DNA of 11,611 nucleotides. Source: Candidatus Elarobacter sp. Its GTDB lineage: Bacteria > Vulcanimicrobiota > Vulcanimicrobiia > Vulcanimicrobiales > Vulcanimicrobiaceae. The notes beneath the pieces are model-generated. The model searched no databases and was not told where the DNA came from. It saw only the letters and a program-made list of their open reading frames with translations. The stretch lies in the NCBI GenBank assembly GCA_030150085.1, contig JASLGJ010000029.1:1-11611 (forward strand). The letters are read 5' to 3'. Both the position numbers and the translations under genes were made by a program. Each line of letters begins with the position of its first letter. Positions within the stretch are counted from its first letter, which is position 1. Of the stretch, positions 6,223 through 11,611 are shown in pieces.

Positions 6223-6704
6223 TGAACGCGTTCGTCCCGGTCCTCGCCGCGGCGGCTTGCGCCGCCGCGGCGTGCGACGTGCGTTCCCGGCGCATCCCCA
6301 ACGTGCTCTCGGGCGCGCTCGCGGTGGCCGGTCTCGCGCTGGCCGGGGCGACGCGCGGGCTTCCCGGTCTGGGCATCGCGCTCGCGCTGCTCGCCGCCGT
6401 TCTCGCCGTCGGCACGCTCGCGTTCGCGCGCGGCTGGTTCGGCGGGGGCGACGTGAAGTTGATCGCCGCGGGCTGCTGCGGACTCGTCCCGGCGCACGCG
6501 GCCGACTTCATCCTCTACACCGCCCTGTGCGGCGGTCTGCTCTCGCTCTACGCGCTCGCATCGCCGCGACGGATCGCGGCGGCGCTGCTAACTCGAACGC
6601 TCCCGCACACCGGTGCACGGCTGCCTTACGCCGTCGCGGTCGCGGGCGGCGCCCTCCTCCTGTGGGTGGCAATTCTATGTCCCGCGTACTTGGTCGTCCG
6701 CTAG
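6222..6704 (+). CDS. cpaA: Prepilin peptidase, A24 family (CpaA/TadV)
   Basis: A 160-residue polytopic membrane aspartic protease that removes the leader from Flp and TadE-type prepilins at the cytoplasmic face. Both catalytic aspartates are visible: Asp19 in CDVRSRRIPN and Asp77 in the GGGDVK (GxGD) motif, placed as in TadV/CpaA. Hydrophobic segments run through about 3-18, 29-46, 50-70, 84-113 and 134-158. It has only the peptidase core and lacks the N-terminal methyltransferase domain of PilD, which is normal for the Tad family. The GTG start at 6222 shares a base with the flp2 stop, and no Shine-Dalgarno is obvious, so translation is probably coupled to the pilin. Codons 9-17 form a perfect 12-bp stem-loop. 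Confidence 0.93.
   Translation: MNAFVPVLAAAACAAAACDVRSRRIPNVLSGALAVAGLALAGATRGLPGLGIALALLAAVLAVGTLAFARGWFGGGDVKLIAAGCCGLVPAHAADFILYTALCGGLLSLYALASPRRIAAALLTRTLPHTGARLPYAVAVAGGALLLWVAILCPAYLVVR
6245..6272 (+). repeat. Perfect 12-bp stem-loop at the start of cpaA
   Basis: CGCCGCGGCGGC (6245-6256) and GCCGCCGCGGCG (6261-6272) are exact reverse complements separated by the 4-nt loop TTGC. The structure begins 23 nt downstream of the flp2 stop and lies within the Ala-rich N-terminal codons of cpaA. There is no following T-tract, so it is not a canonical intrinsic terminator. It could act as an mRNA stability or attenuation element. Confidence 0.6.
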
Positions 6705-7552
6705 ACACGCGCACGGTCGCGCTCTCCGTCGCCGGCCTGCTCGCGGTCGGCACCGGAGTCCTCACCTTCAACTATCTCGGCTCGGTCAACCACGCCGCCC
6801 CGGCGGCGTCGCAGCGCATCGTGCTGGTCGCCGCCAAGACGATTCCGGCGCACGCCACGATCACCGCCGAGATGCTGAGCCGGGTCGCGCGCCCGGCCGA
6901 CGCCGTCGATCCCGACGCGCTGGTCGCTCCGGCGTCCGCGCTGGGCTCGAGCGCGGTCAACGAGATCCCGGCCGGCAGCCTGCTGACCAGCTCGAAGCTC
7001 GCCCACGTCAGCGGCTCGGCCCTGGTCGGGCGGATGCACGGCGGAATGCGCGCGGTCTCGATCGCGCTCGACCGCGTCAAGGGCGTCTCGAACCTGATCC
7101 AGGCCGGCGACCGGGTCGACGTCATCGCCGTCACCCCCGCCCGCAACGACGAAGCGCCCAAGGCCGCCACGATCATCCGCGGCGCGCAGGTGCTCTCGAT
7201 CGGCCAGATGATGGACGCCCAGGCCACCCCTTCGCCCGACGGCCAGCAGTACAGCACCGCGACGCTGGAGGTGACGCCCAAGCAGGCCGACCTCCTGGCC
7301 CTGGCCGACGTCAACACCACCCTGCGCCTGGCGTTGCGCTCGCCGCGCGAGAACCTGCACAGCCAGCCCACCGAGGCGATCTCGCTGGCGCCGCCGGGAA
7401 AACCCGTCAGCGCGCCGCAGATCGCGCCGCCCGCGCCCGCGGCGCCGAAGCTCGCGCCGCTCGCGGCACCGGCCGCCGCCGCGCCCAAGCCCAAGCCCAC
7501 CTCGCCGGTCCAGGTGATCGACGGCGACTCCAGCTACCACCCGGCGCTCTGA
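6677..7552 (+). CDS. cpaB: Flp pilus assembly protein CpaB/RcpC
   Basis: A 291-residue periplasmic assembly factor anchored by one N-terminal helix (about 13-35). It carries a SAF domain (about 46-110, RIVLVAAKTIPAHATIT...) and then the RcpC/CpaB domain (about 118-222), recognisable by GGMRAVSIALDRVKGVSNLI-AGDRVDVI, a hallmark of the family. The last 60 or so residues are a Pro/Ala/Lys-rich tail, probably a disordered spacer reaching through the periplasm or peptidoglycan. CpaB is thought to work with the secretin in the periplasmic part of the channel. The ATG at 6677 begins the basic n-region and overlaps cpaA by 28 nt, with a modest GGGTGG-type ribosome site; the upstream extension of the frame is only a shadow of cpaA. 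Confidence 0.92.
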   Translation: MSRVLGRPLDTRTVALSVAGLLAVGTGVLTFNYLGSVNHAAPAASQRIVLVAAKTIPAHATITAEMLSRVARPADAVDPDALVAPASALGSSAVNEIPAGSLLTSSKLAHVSGSALVGRMHGGMRAVSIALDRVKGVSNLIQAGDRVDVIAVTPARNDEAPKAATIIRGAQVLSIGQMMDAQATPSPDGQQYSTATLEVTPKQADLLALADVNTTLRLALRSPRENLHSQPTEAISLAPPGKPVSAPQIAPPAPAAPKLAPLAAPAAAAPKPKPTSPVQVIDGDSSYHPAL

Positions 7553-7553
7553 G

Positions 7554-9646
<2,093 letters not shown>

Positions 9647-9653
<7 letters not shown>

Positions 9654-10510
9654 CGGCGCTGGCGCCCTATGCGATCGTGATCGGCGTCGTCGGCGCGATC
9701 GGCTTGATCCTGGCCTCGTTCTGGCAACGCCTGACCGCGCCGCTGGGACCGCTGGTCGAAGGCTACCGGCTCGCGCTCGAGCAGGCCGACGTGCGGGTCA
9801 AGGGCGAGGAGCTGCTGCTGGGCATCGTCGGCGGCGCGGCCGCGCTGTGGCTGGTCGCCGTGCTGGCGCTGCACCTCGACCCGCTGCGCGGGATGCTCGT
9901 GCTGCCGGTCGCGCTGCTGCTCGCGGTGTACGTCGTCAAAGGCTGGATCGCGCGCAAGAGCAAGAAGCGCCTGGCGGCGTTCACCGAGCAGCTCGAGCTG
10001 GTGCTGCGCCTGATGGCGAGCGGCTTGCGCGCCGGCCTGGGGCTGCGCCAGGCGCTGGTGCTGGTGATCGACGAGCTCGAGGACCCGGCCCGCAAGGAGT
10101 TCATGCGCGTGCTCGGCCAGGCCAACATCGGGGTGAGCGTGTACGACGCGCTCGACTCGATGGCCCGGCGCATGCCCAGCGAGGAGTCGGCGATGATGGT
10201 CAAGGCGATCCGGGTGCAGTCGCAGACCGGCGGCAACCTGGCCAAGGTGCTCGACCACCTGGCGACGACGATCAAGGAGCGGCGCCGGGTGTGGCGCAAG
10301 ATGCGCGCGCTGACCGCCGAGGGGCGCATGACCGCGGTCGTGATCGCGGCCCTCCCGGTCGTCGTCTGCGCGCTGATCTGCCTGCTCCAGCCGGCCATGC
10401 GCCACGCGCTGTTCCAGACCGCCATCGGGGCGGGCGTGATGAGCTTCGTCGCCTTCCTGGAGTTCGCCGGAATCATGATGCTGCGCAAGATCATGGCGTT
10501 CGAGGTCTGA
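9647..10510 (+). CDS. tadB: Flp pilus inner-membrane platform protein TadB
   Basis: A 287-residue polytopic protein of the type II secretion F (T2SSF) family, which with TadC forms the inner-membrane platform driven by TadA. Hydrophobic segments lie at about 5-25, 57-77, 82-99, 228-247 and 257-279. The cytoplasmic T2SSF domain is about 110-225, with FTEQLELVLRLMASGLRAGLGLRQAL (112-137, where family members show LP..L..la..LraG.sl.qAl) and QSQTGGNLAKVLDHLATTIKERRR (191-214), a strong TadB signature. The ATG at 9647 overlaps the ATPase stop by 7 nt and has AAGG 7 nt upstream. The open frame runs far upstream only as an Arg/His-rich shadow of tadA. tadC follows after 1 nt. Confidence 0.93.
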
Positions 10511-10511
10511 G

Positions 10512-11366
10512 GTGCTGGTCGCCGTCATCGCCGCCGCGCTCTGCGCGGCCTCGCTGGGCTATCTCGCCATCAACGCCGTGGCGGCCCGCCGCACCGCCGT
10601 GGAGCGGACCATCGCGATGCTCGACCGGGCCGGGATCGACGCCGGCCGCAAGGAGGAGCTGGGCGTGTTCGCCCGCTTCTTCGACGAGCGCGGCAAGAAC
10701 CGGCTGGAGCGGCGCATGCGCCAGGCCGGCTGGTACGAGCTGACGCCGGCGCGCTTCGCGCTGCGCAGCGTGCTCTGCGCCGCGGCCGGCGGCGGGCTGG
10801 GCCTGGCCCTGATGCTCGCGCTGCACCAGCGCTCGGCGGTATTTCTGCTCCTCGCGCTGGTGCTGATCGTGTGCGGCGCGGCGGCGCCCAACGCGCTGCT
10901 CAACGGCGCGATCCAGAAGCGCAAGAAGGGCATCCGCAACGCCCTGCCCGACTTCCTCGACCTCGTCTCGACCACGGTCGAGGCCGGCATCGCGCTCAAC
11001 GGCGCGTTCGCCGCGGCGGTCGACGCGGTGCGCGGCCCGCTGCGCGACGAGCTGCACGCGGTGCTCTCCGACATCCGGGTCGGGCGCTCGCGGGCCGAGG
11101 CGCTGGCCACGATGGCGGCCCGCTGCGACGTGGTCGAGCTGACCACCACGGTGACCGCGATCGTGCAGGCCGAGAAGCTGGGCGGCGACATCGCCGGCAT
11201 CCTCGACGGCCTGGCCCACGAGGCGCGCGAGCAGCGCATGATGCGGGCCGAGGAGCTGGCCGCGCAGCTGCCGGTCAAGATGACCTTCCCGATGGCGCTG
11301 TGCATGCTGCCGGCCTTGTTCGTGATGATCTTCGGCGCCGTCGCGGCGCAGCTGGCGTCCAAATGA
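10512..11366 (+). CDS. tadC: Flp pilus inner-membrane platform protein TadC
   Basis: A 284-residue T2SSF-family membrane protein, the usual partner of TadB. It has an N-terminal helix (about 2-22), a cytoplasmic stretch, helices at about 83-104 and 109-131, then the T2SSF domain with RNALPDFLDLVSTTVEAGIAL (142-162), AEALATMAARCDVVELTTTVTAI (195-217) and EKLGGDIAGILDGLAHEAREQR (221-242). It ends in QLPVKMTFPMALCMLPALFVMIFGA, a characteristic TadC C-terminus. The GTG start at 10512 is 1 nt after the tadB stop and is preceded by GAGG with a 6-nt spacer. Its stop overlaps the next ATG by 3 nt. Confidence 0.93.
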   Translation: MLVAVIAAALCAASLGYLAINAVAARRTAVERTIAMLDRAGIDAGRKEELGVFARFFDERGKNRLERRMRQAGWYELTPARFALRSVLCAAAGGGLGLALMLALHQRSAVFLLLALVLIVCGAAAPNALLNGAIQKRKKGIRNALPDFLDLVSTTVEAGIALNGAFAAAVDAVRGPLRDELHAVLSDIRVGRSRAEALATMAARCDVVELTTTVTAIVQAEKLGGDIAGILDGLAHEAREQRMMRAEELAAQLPVKMTFPMALCMLPALFVMIFGAVAAQLASK

Positions 11367-11611
11367 GCCCGCACGTTCTGCTCGGCGCGCTGCTGTTCGC
11401 CTGCGCCGCGGTGGTCGGCATGGTGCTCGCCGCCGCGATCTGCGCGCGGGTCGAGGGCTACGCCGACGGCCCGCTTCCCGGCACCCCGCCGGTGGTCGCG
11501 CTGATCGCCGGCGCGGCGCTGATCGGCGGAGTCGCCGGCGCCCACGCCGCGCCCGCGCGGCTGGGCCTGGTGGCGCTGGTCTGCGCCGCGTTCGTCGCGG
11601 TGTGGTACTGC
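11363..11611 (+). CDS. Membrane protein, possibly a second A24 prepilin peptidase, 3'-truncated
   Basis: The first 83 residues of a hydrophobic protein whose ATG overlaps the tadC stop (ATGA), so it is translationally linked to the pilus arm. Three hydrophobic segments are visible (about 4-30, 44-60 and 65-82). The visible end, AFVAVWYC, resembles the segment just before the first catalytic Asp of many A24 prepilin peptidases, where helix 1 of the core runs into W-x-x-D-x-R-x-x-x-I-P. The deciding residues lie beyond the window, so this is a suggestion only. Alternatives are an unrelated inner-membrane protein or a TadF/TadG-type accessory protein. Confidence 0.4.
   Translation, partial: MSPHVLLGALLFACAAVVGMVLAAAICARVEGYADGPLPGTPPVVALIAGAALIGGVAGAHAAPARLGLVALVCAAFVAVWYC

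Overview
The window is dense, GC-rich, coding-saturated DNA holding a nearly complete Tad/Flp (tight adherence) type IV pilus locus, plus the 3' part of one unrelated gene. A GspD-type secretin means the host is a diderm. The very high GC, the secreted stalk-like (copper amine oxidase N-terminal-like) protein and the unusual fused ATPase would fit a poorly characterised environmental lineage such as Eremiobacterota/Vulcanimicrobiota. That is only an impression; the sequence alone does not fix the taxon. I see no mobile element, tRNA, rRNA or CRISPR array.

Layout. Positions 1-981 (+) are the C-terminal 326 residues of an ABC-2/NatB-like membrane permease. It ends tail-to-tail with the pilus locus, and the two convergent stop codons overlap. 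Positions 978-5188 (-) are a five-gene arm reading away from a central promoter region: secretin (cpaC/rcpA), Flp pilin 1, a long TadE-like minor pilin, a Tad/TadG-like protein and a second TadE-like minor pilin. Positions 5189-5270 are the only substantial intergenic space (82 bp). They contain an inverted repeat with perfect 10-bp arms around an AT-rich patch. Positions 5271-11611 (+) are the second arm: a secreted stalk/Ig-like protein, Flp pilin 2, prepilin peptidase (cpaA/tadV), cpaB/rcpC, a single polypeptide fusing a TadZ/CpaE-type ATPase to the TadA/CpaF motor ATPase, tadB, tadC, and the start of a membrane protein cut by the window edge (possibly a second A24 peptidase).

How it works together (family knowledge applied to these genes): CpaA cleaves the Gly-preceded leader of Flp1, Flp2 and the TadE-like pilins. 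The TadA half powers assembly through the TadB/TadC inner-membrane platform. The TadZ half probably places the machine in the cell. CpaB and the secretin form the periplasmic and outer-membrane channel. Nearly all neighbours overlap or abut, so each arm is probably one transcript. TadD, the RcpB/TadF-type accessory proteins and a von Willebrand-domain TadG are not seen here and may lie elsewhere or be absent.

The points most worth a second look are the TadZ-TadA fusion, the divergent palindromic control region, a pilin in each arm, the secretin C-terminal codons doubling as a near-perfect Shine-Dalgarno site for Flp1, a hairpin over the Flp2 ribosome-binding site, a perfect 12-bp hairpin at the start of cpaA, and the uncharacterised stalk-like leader gene.
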